From Sphingobium sp. MI1205 (GTDB lineage: Bacteria > Pseudomonadota > Alphaproteobacteria > Sphingomonadales > Sphingomonadaceae), in NCBI RefSeq assembly GCF_001563285.1, contig NZ_CP005188.1, forward strand, positions 2,919,501 through 2,983,500: a DNA stretch of 64,000 bases. Reading direction: 5' to 3'. Shown here piece after piece: positions 1 through 8,390 of this stretch (within the stretch, counting starts at the first letter, position 1; every line of letters starts with the position of its first letter). The notes under the pieces were generated by a model. The model worked only from the letters and a program-made list of their open reading frames with translations. It searched no databases and was not told the DNA's origin. Made by a program: the position numbers and the translations under genes.

Positions 1-951
1 ATGCCGGGACGGCGCAACAGCGCCGCTGGACTGACGCTGCTGCTGATCGTGGCCGTGGTCATCCTGCCCGCGATCATTCTGGGCGTGGCGCTGGTGCAGG
101 AAGCAACGCTCTTTTACGGCAAGATCGAGTCGGGCGAGATCGACATCGCGCGGACATTCGACCAGTTCCAGTCGCGGCTTCCCAATTGGGCTTCGGCATT
201 GATGGCGCGATTGGGCATCACTGATTTCGCAACCGTTCGAGAGGCATTGAGCCGGGGCGTCGCCAACAGCTTTCGATCGGTCGCGGCGCAGGTCTTCCTG
301 ATCGGGCAAGGCGCGTTCAGCTTCTTCATTGCCCTTGGCGTCACGCTCTACCTAACCTTTTTCCTGTTGCGGGACGGACCCGCGCTGGCCGCCGCTCTGG
401 ACCGCGCTGCACCGCTGCGCACCTCGCACAGGCGCGCGCTGATGCAACAGTTTGTCCTTGTGACCCGCGCCACGATCAAGGGCAGCGTCGTCGTGGCCAT
501 CGTCCAGGGCTTTATCGGCGGCGGCGTGTTCTGGGCGCTGGGGATACAGGGGTCGCTGCTTTGGGGCGTGCTGATGGGGTGCTTCTCGTTGATCCCGGCG
601 GTGGGGACGGGGCTAGTATGGCTGCCGGTCGCGCTCTATCTGTTGGCGACGGGCGCATTGATCAAAGGCATCATCCTGATCGCCTGCGGCGTCTTCGTCA
701 TCGGCATGATCGACAATATATTGCGTCCCATCCTCGTCGGGCGCGACACGCGCATCCCGGATTATGTGGTGCTCATCACCACATTGGGCGGGATCGACAT
801 GTTCGGTTTCAACGGCATCGTCATCGGCCCGGTGATCGCCGCGCTGTTCATCGCCACCTGGAACATCGTGACGCGGATGCGGACAGGCGACGGGCTGGAA
901 GGTCCGCTGACCAAGGATGAGCCATCGCCGCCCGCTACCCCGGTTCGATGA
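1..951 (+). CDS. AI-2E family transporter, 5'-truncated by the window edge
   Basis: A hydrophobic protein of the AI-2E/PerM permease family, which are inner-membrane exporters or channels of mostly uncertain substrate. The visible 316 residues hold several membrane segments. Near residues 180-215 is a helix pair ending in SLIPAVGTGLVW, and near 270-290 is a segment with FGFNGIVIGPVIAALF, both typical of the family's C-terminal half. Family members are usually about 350-370 residues with more N-terminal helices. The Met at position 1 is therefore probably internal and the true start lies upstream of the window. The C-terminal tail is short, charged and Pro-rich. It is separated by 74 bases from a convergent methyltransferase gene. 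The family call is firm; the substrate is unknown. Confidence 0.85.
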   Translation: MPGRRNSAAGLTLLLIVAVVILPAIILGVALVQEATLFYGKIESGEIDIARTFDQFQSRLPNWASALMARLGITDFATVREALSRGVANSFRSVAAQVFLIGQGAFSFFIALGVTLYLTFFLLRDGPALAAALDRAAPLRTSHRRALMQQFVLVTRATIKGSVVVAIVQGFIGGGVFWALGIQGSLLWGVLMGCFSLIPAVGTGLVWLPVALYLLATGALIKGIILIACGVFVIGMIDNILRPILVGRDTRIPDYVVLITTLGGIDMFGFNGIVIGPVIAALFIATWNIVTRMRTGDGLEGPLTKDEPSPPATPVR

Positions 952-1025
952 GGGCGCGGGGTACGGGCTAAAGCCATCCCGCACGGGTTCAACGGCAAGG
1001 GGGCATCAAGAGACGGTAGTCTGGA

Positions 1026-2435
1026 TCAGGAGGATACGTTGTCCGCGATATCTTCCGCAAGCCGATCGAGTTCAGCAGGCAGTTCCTTCTTGCTGATCAA
1101 CGCGTAGGCCAGATCCCCTTCCTGCCAGTAGGCGACTGTCTTTCCCGCCCGAGTGAGCACCGCAGGCTGCACCGGGGCTACATGATCGTCACGGACTGCA
1201 AACAGCGAGATCGGCCGGCTAATGCCATTGGTGATGGTCATTTGCATGCTCGGGCCGCTGTCGGAGGGGAAAAGTTGAACCTCCGTAATGTGCCAACCCC
1301 GGGGCAGGATGGGCAAAGCGATGCGTGCCGAAGAACCAACCTCCCCGGCGTTGTAAACGGTAGCCGGCGAGCGACGCAGCTGCGCGCGCATTTCTGCCAC
1401 ATGGTGCGACTGCAGGGCTTCCTGAATGAAGGATTCTTCTGCACGGCCGCTGTCGGCAAAAAGTCCCTTGCCGACGATGAACCAGCCGCCCGTCAGCACC
1501 AGTATCGCCGCAGCAATCCGGGAGAGATAGGTCCATCGCGGCGTAGGCGTCAGCGATGCCGGAACCGGGACAGAGGATCGAGGCCGACGAGCTGCGGGAC
1601 GTGGGGCAGGCTGTCGGACAGAGGCATTCCGGCGAAGGAATACGGCATCGAAATGGACCGCATTCTCACCAGCATTGGTCTGCACGAACCCATGGCGCTC
1701 CAAAAGACGGAACACTGCCTCCGCATCGGCACCGTAGCGGACCAGGTTGCGATCGTCGATCTCCACGACCGCGCCGCGTGTCTGCGGTAAGGCGAGGATC
1801 GGCTCCAGACCCTGCAGAGCGGCATATTCAAATCCCTCGACATCGATCTTCACCATGATCGGCCGATCCCCGATGAGCTTGAGAAGGCCAGGAAAATCAC
1901 CGATCGAAAGCGACATGATGCGCTCACCGGCTTCGATCGGTTCAGGTGCGATGGAAAAGCGTCCGGAATGCCCCTTCGTACTGCTATCGAGCAGGTCAGG
2001 CCGGGTCAGCGCGGCAACCGCCATGTTGAAGGGCAAAACATTGCCGAAGGCGTTGAGGCCGATGTTCCTTACGAGCTTGGCAAAAGTGGCGAAACAGGGT
2101 TCAAAGGCCACCACCAGCCCGTCATGGCCTACACCCTCCGCCGCGAAGAGAGTGAAAATGCCGCAGTTCGCGCCGACATCGATGAAGCAGTCGCCCGGCT
2201 GAAGGCTTTCCACTTCGGTGGCAACCCGTTTGCCATATTTGCCCGAGACACCAAGCAAATGGGTCCGGTCGCGAACATCGAACCCCAGACGGACATCGCC
2301 ATAGCTCGACCGGACCGGAACGCCGTCCAACAACGCAGCGAATGGCGACAGAAGACGCCACTTCCCGCGAAATGGCGGCAGTTGATGAACATAGAGGTTC
2401 AGGAACCAGGATCGAACCAGCTTTGTACCCGACAT
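1026..2435 (-). CDS. FkbM-type methyltransferase fused to an anti-sigma-factor-like membrane/periplasmic domain
   Basis: Residues about 60-268 are an FkbM-family SAM methyltransferase: SAM-binding FIDVGANCGIF at 84-94, acidic FEP at 111-113, and MVKIDVEGFE at 194-203. FkbM enzymes O-methylate sugars or polyketides, which fits the polysaccharide locus. Unlike ordinary FkbM proteins of about 250 residues, this one continues through a Pro/Arg-rich linker (271-300) and one membrane helix (about 303-322). The remaining segment (329-469), with VQLFPSDSGPSMQ at 387-399 and VAYWQEGDLAYAL at 434-446, resembles the periplasmic half of proteobacterial anti-sigma factors. No zinc-binding HxxxCxxC anti-sigma motif is visible. 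The gene lies downstream of a sulfotransferase on the same strand. The methyltransferase call is solid; the C-terminal assignment is by remembered pattern only. Confidence 0.8.
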   Translation of the reverse strand: MSGTKLVRSWFLNLYVHQLPPFRGKWRLLSPFAALLDGVPVRSSYGDVRLGFDVRDRTHLLGVSGKYGKRVATEVESLQPGDCFIDVGANCGIFTLFAAEGVGHDGLVVAFEPCFATFAKLVRNIGLNAFGNVLPFNMAVAALTRPDLLDSSTKGHSGRFSIAPEPIEAGERIMSLSIGDFPGLLKLIGDRPIMVKIDVEGFEYAALQGLEPILALPQTRGAVVEIDDRNLVRYGADAEAVFRLLERHGFVQTNAGENAVHFDAVFLRRNASVRQPAPRPAARRPRSSVPVPASLTPTPRWTYLSRIAAAILVLTGGWFIVGKGLFADSGRAEESFIQEALQSHHVAEMRAQLRRSPATVYNAGEVGSSARIALPILPRGWHITEVQLFPSDSGPSMQMTITNGISRPISLFAVRDDHVAPVQPAVLTRAGKTVAYWQEGDLAYALISKKELPAELDRLAEDIADNVSS

Positions 2436-2601
2436 CAGCGCACCTCATTTCCGTATCGAGCCTGAACTACGCGATGGCACCCTCCAGCAGAGAGCCTTGA
2501 GGGTAGCCCTACTACAAGCAGGGGTCCACCAACTCAGGCCGTATTGAAGTCAGGCAGCCTCATTTGTGCGGTGCAACGAAGAACGCGCACTTGTTGAGCT
2601 A

Positions 2602-3477
2602 TCATCTCCGGCATGGCTCTGCCCGGATGGGCGCGACCGCTTTCCTGGCGGGCGGGCTGGCGAGCCAATGACTGAGATCCCTCTGCAGCAGTTCCTGCAG
2701 GACGAGAATGTCCTCGCGATAAAATTCCCGGAGCATCTGCTGTAGTTCGGGAGTCAAGGGCGGGTAGCTGACCGGCGCCGCCATGGACGCGCGAAGCTTG
2801 GCGAAAAGGGGAATGGACCGGAGCGGATCAAGGATGGGACGCATGGGTTGCAGGACGCGGCGGATTGGGAGCGGCAGCATCGGACTCGCGCTGTCATTCT
2901 GACGGCTGGCGACCTCTTCCTCCGCGATATGCACGGGCACGCCGATATGGCCGCAGACGCGGGCAATTTCCTGCTCGGGCGACTGCAGCAGATCATCATA
3001 CAGGATCACATGGATTTGCTCTCGCGGATAGTGGAGCAGGAAGCGCTCAAGATGGGCGCCATACAGTCCTCCCGACAGGAAACGCGACTGTTCGGGATTG
3101 GCGTGCTCCAGATAGGCGCGGGGATCGCCCTTCACCCATCCGCGGCGGAACAGCATGCAATAATCCGAATAGGCCCGCTGCACCGGATCGCGCAGCTGAA
3201 CGATCAGGCGAGCGTCGGGAAGCGCATCGGCCATTCGCGCGGCAGCCTGTGGATGGGCAAGATAGTCCGCCGACTTTTCCCCGATGATCCGCTCGGCGGG
3301 CGCGGCGTCGAACAGCGAAGCATACCATTGGGGACCGCGCTCATGTTCCGAACTGAAATAATGCGGCTCGGCTTTCGGCAGCCAGAGCTGTGGATGACTG
3401 CGGAGCTGATGGGCGATCCAGGTAGTTGCGCCCTTGACGGCGCCGATCACGATAAAGGCTGGCTGGCGATCGTTCAT
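2602..3477 (-). CDS. Sulfotransferase family protein
   Basis: A PAPS-dependent sulfotransferase of 291 residues. The 5'-phosphosulfate loop is GAVKGATTW at residues 12-20 and the 3'-phosphate motif is RDPVQRAYSDY near residue 110. A conserved EKSADYL precedes the second motif, as in bacterial and heparan-type sulfotransferases. The predicted role is transfer of sulfate to a sugar hydroxyl or amine of the surface polysaccharide. The start at MNDRQPAF is chosen because the sulfate-binding loop must lie near the N-terminus. An in-frame extension up to 3669 would add 64 residues unlike the family. No PAPS synthesis genes are present in the window, so donor supply must be encoded elsewhere. Confidence 0.85.
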   Translation of the reverse strand: MNDRQPAFIVIGAVKGATTWIAHQLRSHPQLWLPKAEPHYFSSEHERGPQWYASLFDAAPAERIIGEKSADYLAHPQAAARMADALPDARLIVQLRDPVQRAYSDYCMLFRRGWVKGDPRAYLEHANPEQSRFLSGGLYGAHLERFLLHYPREQIHVILYDDLLQSPEQEIARVCGHIGVPVHIAEEEVASRQNDSASPMLPLPIRRVLQPMRPILDPLRSIPLFAKLRASMAAPVSYPPLTPELQQMLREFYREDILVLQELLQRDLSHWLASPPARKAVAPIRAEPCRR

Positions 3478-3982
3478 GGTCGTTCGATATACCTTTGCAA
3501 TCGTGGACTGGGCTGTGTTCCTCCCCGAGCCGAAGGACGCGCATACGCGAACATTTCCCGACGCAATGCCGCCCCGGACATCCGACATTATCGCCCTTCC
3601 CCCGGCGATGCGCATCCCCGGGAATTTCCGCAAAGCTAGATGAAGATCGGCAAAAGGGCAGTTGTGCATCGGTACGATCCGATAAGGGTTAGCATACTCC
3701 CCATTTGGGCAGGGAAGGCTCCGATAAACTCGGCCGCTATCCGAAAGGGTACATGGCGCGCGCGCCGCCAGTTCATGAGTATAGGTCGCGAAATGGTGCC
3801 TCCGATTTCAAAGACTTCGCCTTAATATGGGCTGATCCCCGGCTCCGCAGGGGTGAATGATCAAACGCTGGAGCAGATTGGCCCAGGATGAACCCATCGC
3901 ATCTCTTCACCGGCTTTTGCAGTCGCTGCCGCAATTCCGGGCTGGCATCAACAGGGACGCTGCCCGTTCAGCTTGAAATGGC
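3478..3982. other. Intergenic region between divergent sulfotransferase and PglA-like glycosyltransferase genes
   Basis: About 500 bases with only short open frames lacking recognisable protein features. As it separates divergent genes it must hold promoters for both directions. I could not identify convincing -35/-10 boxes, hairpins or repeats. The plus-strand start at 3983 has only a weak ribosome-binding site. Confidence 0.5.
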
Positions 3983-5167
3983 ATGAAGATCATCGTCGTC
4001 GCCAGCCTCGCATATTCGCTGATCAACTTCCGCGGTCGGCTGATCGCCGCGATGATCGAAAATGGGCATGAGGTCGTGCTATGCGCGCCCGATCACGATC
4101 CAGATGTCGAGGCAAGGCTGAGGTCAATGGGCGCAACCTATCGGCAGATGCCGATGGCCCGCGCCGGGATGAACCCCTTCATCGACATCGTGACGCTGGC
4201 ATGGCTGGTCCGCTGTTTCTGGCGCGAACGCCCGCAGGTCGTGCTGGCCTACACGCAAAAGCCCATCATCTACGGCGGCATCGCGAGCCGGTTTTTCCGC
4301 AACGTCGACTTCTACTCCATGGTGAGCGGCCTTGGCCACATGTACAGCGACGGCGGATCCCGCCTGCTGGCCAGCGTGCGCACGATGGTCTCCATTCTTT
4401 ACCGGCTGGCAATCGGCAGGGCGAAGGCGATATTCGTCTTCAACAGCGACGACCGCAGCGAAATGCTGCGCCATCGCATCATCACGCCCGATTGCCGGGT
4501 CATACAGGTGCCAGGTTCCGGCGTGGACCTGTCCCATTATGCCCAGGCACCCATGCCCGACGGGCCGCCGGTGTTCCTGATGATCGCGCGGCTGCTGCGG
4601 AACAAGGGGCTGATCGAATATGTCGAGGCCGCAAAGATCGTGAAGGCACGGTTCCCGGAAGCGTGCTTCCTGCTGCTGGGGCCGCTCGATGAAAATCCGG
4701 CGGCCATTCCCCGCGCGGAAATAGACCAGTGGCACAATCGCGGGATCATTGAATATCTCGGCGAAACGCGCGACGTGCGCCCCTATCTGGCAAAAGCGAG
4801 CATATTCGTGCTGCCCAGCTGGTACAGGGAGGGGCTTCCCCGCACCATATTGGAAGCCATGTCGGTGGGGCGCGGCGTCATCACGACCGACATGCCGGGA
4901 TGCCGCGAGCCGATAGATCAGGGCATCAACGGCTTTGTCGTCGAACCGCGCAGTGCCCAGGCGCTCGCCGAGGCGATGCTGCGCGTCTGCAACGACCCCG
5001 CCCTGCCCGCCAGCCTCGCTGCCGCCGCGCGCCGGACGGCAGAGCAAGATTACTCAGTCGAAAAGGTGAACGCCCTGCTGCTTTCGACAATGAAGATGGA
5101 CTGCAACGCCGCCGATCGCGCCGAAAGGCCAGCCATGAACGCACAACTTGTCGCCGGAGAATTTTGA
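3983..5167 (+). CDS. GT4 glycosyltransferase, PglA-like
   Basis: A 394-residue GT-B fold glycosyltransferase (GT4, retaining). The N-terminal half has the FRGRLIAAM helix, an AGMNPF segment near residue 60, and SGLGHMYSD near 114-122. This arrangement recalls Campylobacter PglA, which adds the second sugar to an undecaprenyl-PP-linked bacillosamine-type sugar. The C-terminal half carries the GT4 EX7E motif (E283 to E291, in REGLPRTILEAM). Its stop overlaps the start of the PglC-like gene (TGATG), so translation is probably coupled. It likely adds a sugar to the lipid-linked primer made by the next gene; donor and acceptor are not readable from sequence. Confidence 0.85.
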   Translation: MKIIVVASLAYSLINFRGRLIAAMIENGHEVVLCAPDHDPDVEARLRSMGATYRQMPMARAGMNPFIDIVTLAWLVRCFWRERPQVVLAYTQKPIIYGGIASRFFRNVDFYSMVSGLGHMYSDGGSRLLASVRTMVSILYRLAIGRAKAIFVFNSDDRSEMLRHRIITPDCRVIQVPGSGVDLSHYAQAPMPDGPPVFLMIARLLRNKGLIEYVEAAKIVKARFPEACFLLLGPLDENPAAIPRAEIDQWHNRGIIEYLGETRDVRPYLAKASIFVLPSWYREGLPRTILEAMSVGRGVITTDMPGCREPIDQGINGFVVEPRSAQALAEAMLRVCNDPALPASLAAAARRTAEQDYSVEKVNALLLSTMKMDCNAADRAERPAMNAQLVAGEF

Positions 5168-5769
5168 TGGGGACAAGACGCATGACCGATATCATGCTGG
5201 CGTCCACCGGGCTTGTGCTGCTCGCGCCGGTAATGGCCATCATCGGCGGCTCCATACGCCTGTTCGACGGCGCGCCGGTGTTGTTCAGGCAGAACAGGCT
5301 TACGAAGGGAGGGCGGCTGTTCCAGGTCCTGAAGTTCCGCACGATGAATGACAGGCGCGACGCCCAGGGGCAACTGCTGCCCGACGGGATGCGGACGACG
5401 GCGCTCGGCCGCTTTCTCCGGCGCTCGCGCCTCGATGAACTGCCGCAGCTCTGGAACATCCTGCTCGGGGAGATGTCGCTGATCGGGCCGCGCCCGCTCC
5501 TTCCGCAGACCATCGCCGCCACTGGGGAAAAGGGGCAATTGCGGTGCGCCGTACGGCCCGGGCTGACCGGTTGGGCGCAGGTCAACGGCAACACGTTGCT
5601 CAGCGACGAGGACAAGATCGCGCTGGACCTCTGGTACATAGAGAACCGCTCGCTCTGGATCGACCTTGTCATTCTTGCGCGCACGGTCGGCGTGGCCCTG
5701 CGGGGCGAACGTTTCAACCTGCGGCTGAAAGGGAGGGCGCATGAAGGCCATACTCGTAGGTGCGGTTGA
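5167..5769 (+). CDS. PglC-like initiating phosphoglycosyl transferase (bacterial sugar transferase)
   Basis: A 200-residue monotopic phosphoglycosyl transferase that transfers a sugar phosphate from a UDP-sugar to polyprenyl phosphate, starting repeat-unit assembly. It has one N-terminal re-entrant hydrophobic segment (about 8-30), the KFRTMND motif near 56-62, the catalytic Asp-Glu dyad D90-E91 in SRLDELPQLWN, and IGPRP near 106-110. The short form without the multi-helix N-terminal domain matches PglC/PglB-type enzymes rather than the long WcaJ/WbaP type. The ATG at 5167 overlaps the stop of the upstream gene, which fixes the start. The 3' end overlaps the formyltransferase start by 29 bases, part of a chain of overlapping genes. 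Confidence 0.9.
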   Translation: MGTRRMTDIMLASTGLVLLAPVMAIIGGSIRLFDGAPVLFRQNRLTKGGRLFQVLKFRTMNDRRDAQGQLLPDGMRTTALGRFLRRSRLDELPQLWNILLGEMSLIGPRPLLPQTIAATGEKGQLRCAVRPGLTGWAQVNGNTLLSDEDKIALDLWYIENRSLWIDLVILARTVGVALRGERFNLRLKGRAHEGHTRRCG

Positions 5770-6667
5770 AAGTAGCAGGATCGCGCTGAAATGCCTTGCC
5801 GCCTCCCCTCGATGGGATCTGAAGGCAGTATTCACCCTGCCACCCGACCTTGCCAGCCGCCATTCGGATTTCGTCGATCTGTCTGCGGACTGTGAAAATG
5901 CGGGAACGCGGATCGTGCACACCGCCAACATAAATTCCGACGCGGCGCTTCAGGCGATCCGTGCAATGGAACCGGACTATATCTTTGTCATCGGCTGGTC
6001 GCAGATTTGCGGCGCGGATTTCAGGGCCACCGCCGGCAAGGGCGTGATCGGCTATCACCCCGCGCCCCTACCGCGTCTGCGCGGGCGCGCGGTCATTCCC
6101 TGGACCATCCTGCTGAATGAACCAATTTCGGCCTCGTCCCTCTTTTTGATTGATGAAGGGGTCGATAGCGGCCCGTTGCTGGGCCAGCGATATTTTCACC
6201 TGGCCCCTGACGAGACCGCGGCCACGCTGTACGCCAAGCATATGGCGAAGCTGAACGAGATGCTGCCGCCGGTGCTGGAGGATATCGCAAGCGGCTCGCC
6301 GCAGCTTTCAATCCAGGACGAACGAAACGCGACCTATGCGGCGCGCAGGCGGCCGGAGGACGCGCTGATCGACTGGGCCCAGCCGACAGCCGCGGTCTGG
6401 CGTTGCGTCCGCGCCTGTGGCGATCCCTATCCGGGCGCATGGACGACCTTTGGCAATGACCGGATCGTGATAAAGACGGCCGTTCCCGTGCTCCTCCAAC
6501 ATCATGCCGCGGCCATGGCCGGACAGATTGTGGAACGAGGCGAAGCGAGCTTCACGGTGAAGTGCGGCGACGATCAGGGCCTGCTGGTGTCACAATGGCA
6601 GACGACGCGGGAAGCGCCCTTGCCCAACCATGCCGTGCTTGGACGGCCAAAGGCGGCTGCGGCATGA
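5741..6667 (+). CDS. Formyltransferase family protein (probable sugar N-formyltransferase)
   Basis: A 308-residue protein of the GART/methionyl-tRNA formyltransferase fold. These enzymes use 10-formyl-tetrahydrofolate to formylate an amine. The catalytic region is IGYHPAPLPRLRGRA (103-117) with H106 and, later, D142 in LIDEGVDSGPLL. The usual catalytic Asn two residues before the His is Gly here (G104). A C-terminal OB-like domain follows, with WAQPTAAVWRCVRAC near 210-225. The context of sugar transferase, deacetylase, ATP-grasp and HAD genes argues for a 4-amino sugar nucleotide as substrate rather than initiator tRNA. Its stop overlaps the next start (ATGA). The reaction is inferred from family and neighbours. 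Confidence 0.8.
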   Translation: MKAILVGAVESSRIALKCLAASPRWDLKAVFTLPPDLASRHSDFVDLSADCENAGTRIVHTANINSDAALQAIRAMEPDYIFVIGWSQICGADFRATAGKGVIGYHPAPLPRLRGRAVIPWTILLNEPISASSLFLIDEGVDSGPLLGQRYFHLAPDETAATLYAKHMAKLNEMLPPVLEDIASGSPQLSIQDERNATYAARRRPEDALIDWAQPTAAVWRCVRACGDPYPGAWTTFGNDRIVIKTAVPVLLQHHAAAMAGQIVERGEASFTVKCGDDQGLLVSQWQTTREAPLPNHAVLGRPKAAAA

Positions 6668-7347
6668 CCATGATCGACACTATCCAGCGCGCGCTGGTGA
6701 TCGCTCCTCACCCCGATGACGAGGTACTGGGGTGTGGCGGCACGATTGCCCGGCTGGTCGCGCTGGGCCGCCATGTCGAGGTTGTCATTGCGACACGGGG
6801 CCGCAAACCTTTGTTTGATCCCGGCCAGGTCGAGCAAGTACTGGCCGAAGCCCGGCGTGCGCATGCACTGCTGGGCGTCACGCGAACGCATTTCCTGGAC
6901 TTTCCAGCCGCCGAGCTTGACCGCGTCCCGCGCGCGGAATTGAACCGGGGCATCGCAGAGTTCGTCGCGCAGTGCCGTCCCGATGCCCTGTTCATTCCCT
7001 TCGCTCACGACCTGCATTTCGACCATGGGCTGATCTTCGATGCGGCGATGGTGGCGGCGAGGCCCGTTGGCGCCCAATATCCCGCCCGGATATTGGCCTA
7101 TGAGACGGTGTCGGAAACAAACTGGGCAGCCTCCTATCTGACGCCCGCCTTCCAGCCCAACCTGTTTATCGACATCAGCGATCACCTCGACCACAAGATC
7201 GAGGCATTCAGCTGTTTCGCGTCCCAGCTGCGCCCTTTCCCCAACGAACGGTCCCCAGAGACATTGCGGGCGCTGGCGCAGGTCCGGGGCAGTTGCGTCA
7301 GCAGAAGAGCCGCCGAAGCGTTCGTCATGATCCGGGAGGTGTCCTGA
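6664..7347 (+). CDS. PIG-L/LmbE family deacetylase
   Basis: A 227-residue zinc-dependent N-deacetylase fold. The metal motif APHPDDE lies at residues 14-20, followed by LGCGGT, and later AHDLHFDHG supplies further metal ligands. Family members deacetylate N-acetylglucosamine-containing substrates such as GlcNAc-PI, mycothiol precursors or lipid II-like glycans. The start at 6664 forms an ATGA overlap with the formyltransferase stop. An upstream in-frame extension would lie wholly inside that gene. Placed directly after the formyltransferase, it could free an amine for formylation or amidation; this is inference. Confidence 0.85.
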   Translation: MTMIDTIQRALVIAPHPDDEVLGCGGTIARLVALGRHVEVVIATRGRKPLFDPGQVEQVLAEARRAHALLGVTRTHFLDFPAAELDRVPRAELNRGIAEFVAQCRPDALFIPFAHDLHFDHGLIFDAAMVAARPVGAQYPARILAYETVSETNWAASYLTPAFQPNLFIDISDHLDHKIEAFSCFASQLRPFPNERSPETLRALAQVRGSCVSRRAAEAFVMIREVS

Positions 7348-7349
7348 AA

Positions 7350-8390
7350 ATGGACCTGGCAACCACAAGCCATAGGGAAGTCCCCGCATTGTCAGGCACG
7401 GAATTGGAACGAGGAACGCCGGGGGGCCGGCCGCTGCGCATGATGCTGAGTTCGGCAGGTCGGCGCGTCGGCCTGATGCGCAGCTTTCGGCAATCGGCAG
7501 GCTTGTTGGGCGCGGATCTCACCATGTTCGCTTGCGATCTGACGCCAGAATGGAGCCCCGCCTGCATCGAAGCGGACAAGGCATTCACGGCCCCGCCCGC
7601 AGAGAGCGAAGAGTTCATCCCCGCAATGCTCGACATCTGCAAACGCGAGCAGATCGGCCTTGTCGTGCCGACGATAGATACCGAACTTCTGGCCTATAGC
7701 AGGGCTCGGGATCGTTTCAGCGCGATAAACTGCCATGTCGCAGTAGCGGACGAACCGCTCGTCCTGATGGCGCGCGACAAGCTGGCGACGGCGCGATTCC
7801 TGACGGACTCCGCCCTCCGTTCCCCGCGCACCATCACGGTAGAGGAATTTCTGAGCGGCGACGCCGATCTTACCCTGCCACTACTCGCCAAGCCGCGGCA
7901 TGGCAGTTCCAGCCGCGGCATCATGATGGCGCGAGATCGCGAAGACGTGCTGGGGCTGGACAAGAGCGAGCCCTATATCCTGCAGGAATATCTGCATGGC
8001 CGCGAATTCACGGTCAGCCTCTATTTCGACTGGGAAGGACAACTGCAATGCGCCATCCCGCACGAGCGGTTGCGGGTGCGTTCGGGCGAGGTCGAAAAGG
8101 GCGTGACGGTACGCGACCCATCTTTGTCCGACATGGCCTGGCGGCTTGGCAAGGCGCTGCACGGCGCACGCGGCGCCATGTGCTTTCAGGTGCGGGTGGA
8201 CGAGAATGGGGAGCCGTCCATCTTCGAGATAAACGCCCGCTTCGGCGGCGGCTATCCGCTGGCTCATCAGGCGGGGGCGCAGTTCGCCCAGTGGATGCTG
8301 GAGGAGCGGCTTGGGCTGCCCCGGACGGCGAATGATGACTGGCAGGAGGGCGTACTGATGCTGCGGTTCGACGATGCGGTTTTCGTCTGA
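7350..8390 (+). CDS. ATP-grasp family ligase
   Basis: A 346-residue ATP-grasp protein with an N-terminal Rossmann-like pre-domain (LSSAGRRVGLMRSF near 31-44), the ATP-lid segment LLAKPRHGSSSRGIMM, and the metal-binding end FQVRVDENGEPSIFEINARFGGG. It resembles carbamoyl-phosphate-synthase-like or PylC-like ligases, which join a carboxylate to an amine via an acyl phosphate. It probably attaches an amino acid or amide to a sugar or its carboxyl group. The start at 7350 is supported by GGGAGG about 10 bases upstream and lies just after the deacetylase stop. The 3' end overlaps the HAD gene by 17 bases. Substrate unknown. Confidence 0.8.
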   Translation: MDLATTSHREVPALSGTELERGTPGGRPLRMMLSSAGRRVGLMRSFRQSAGLLGADLTMFACDLTPEWSPACIEADKAFTAPPAESEEFIPAMLDICKREQIGLVVPTIDTELLAYSRARDRFSAINCHVAVADEPLVLMARDKLATARFLTDSALRSPRTITVEEFLSGDADLTLPLLAKPRHGSSSRGIMMARDREDVLGLDKSEPYILQEYLHGREFTVSLYFDWEGQLQCAIPHERLRVRSGEVEKGVTVRDPSLSDMAWRLGKALHGARGAMCFQVRVDENGEPSIFEINARFGGGYPLAHQAGAQFAQWMLEERLGLPRTANDDWQEGVLMLRFDDAVFV

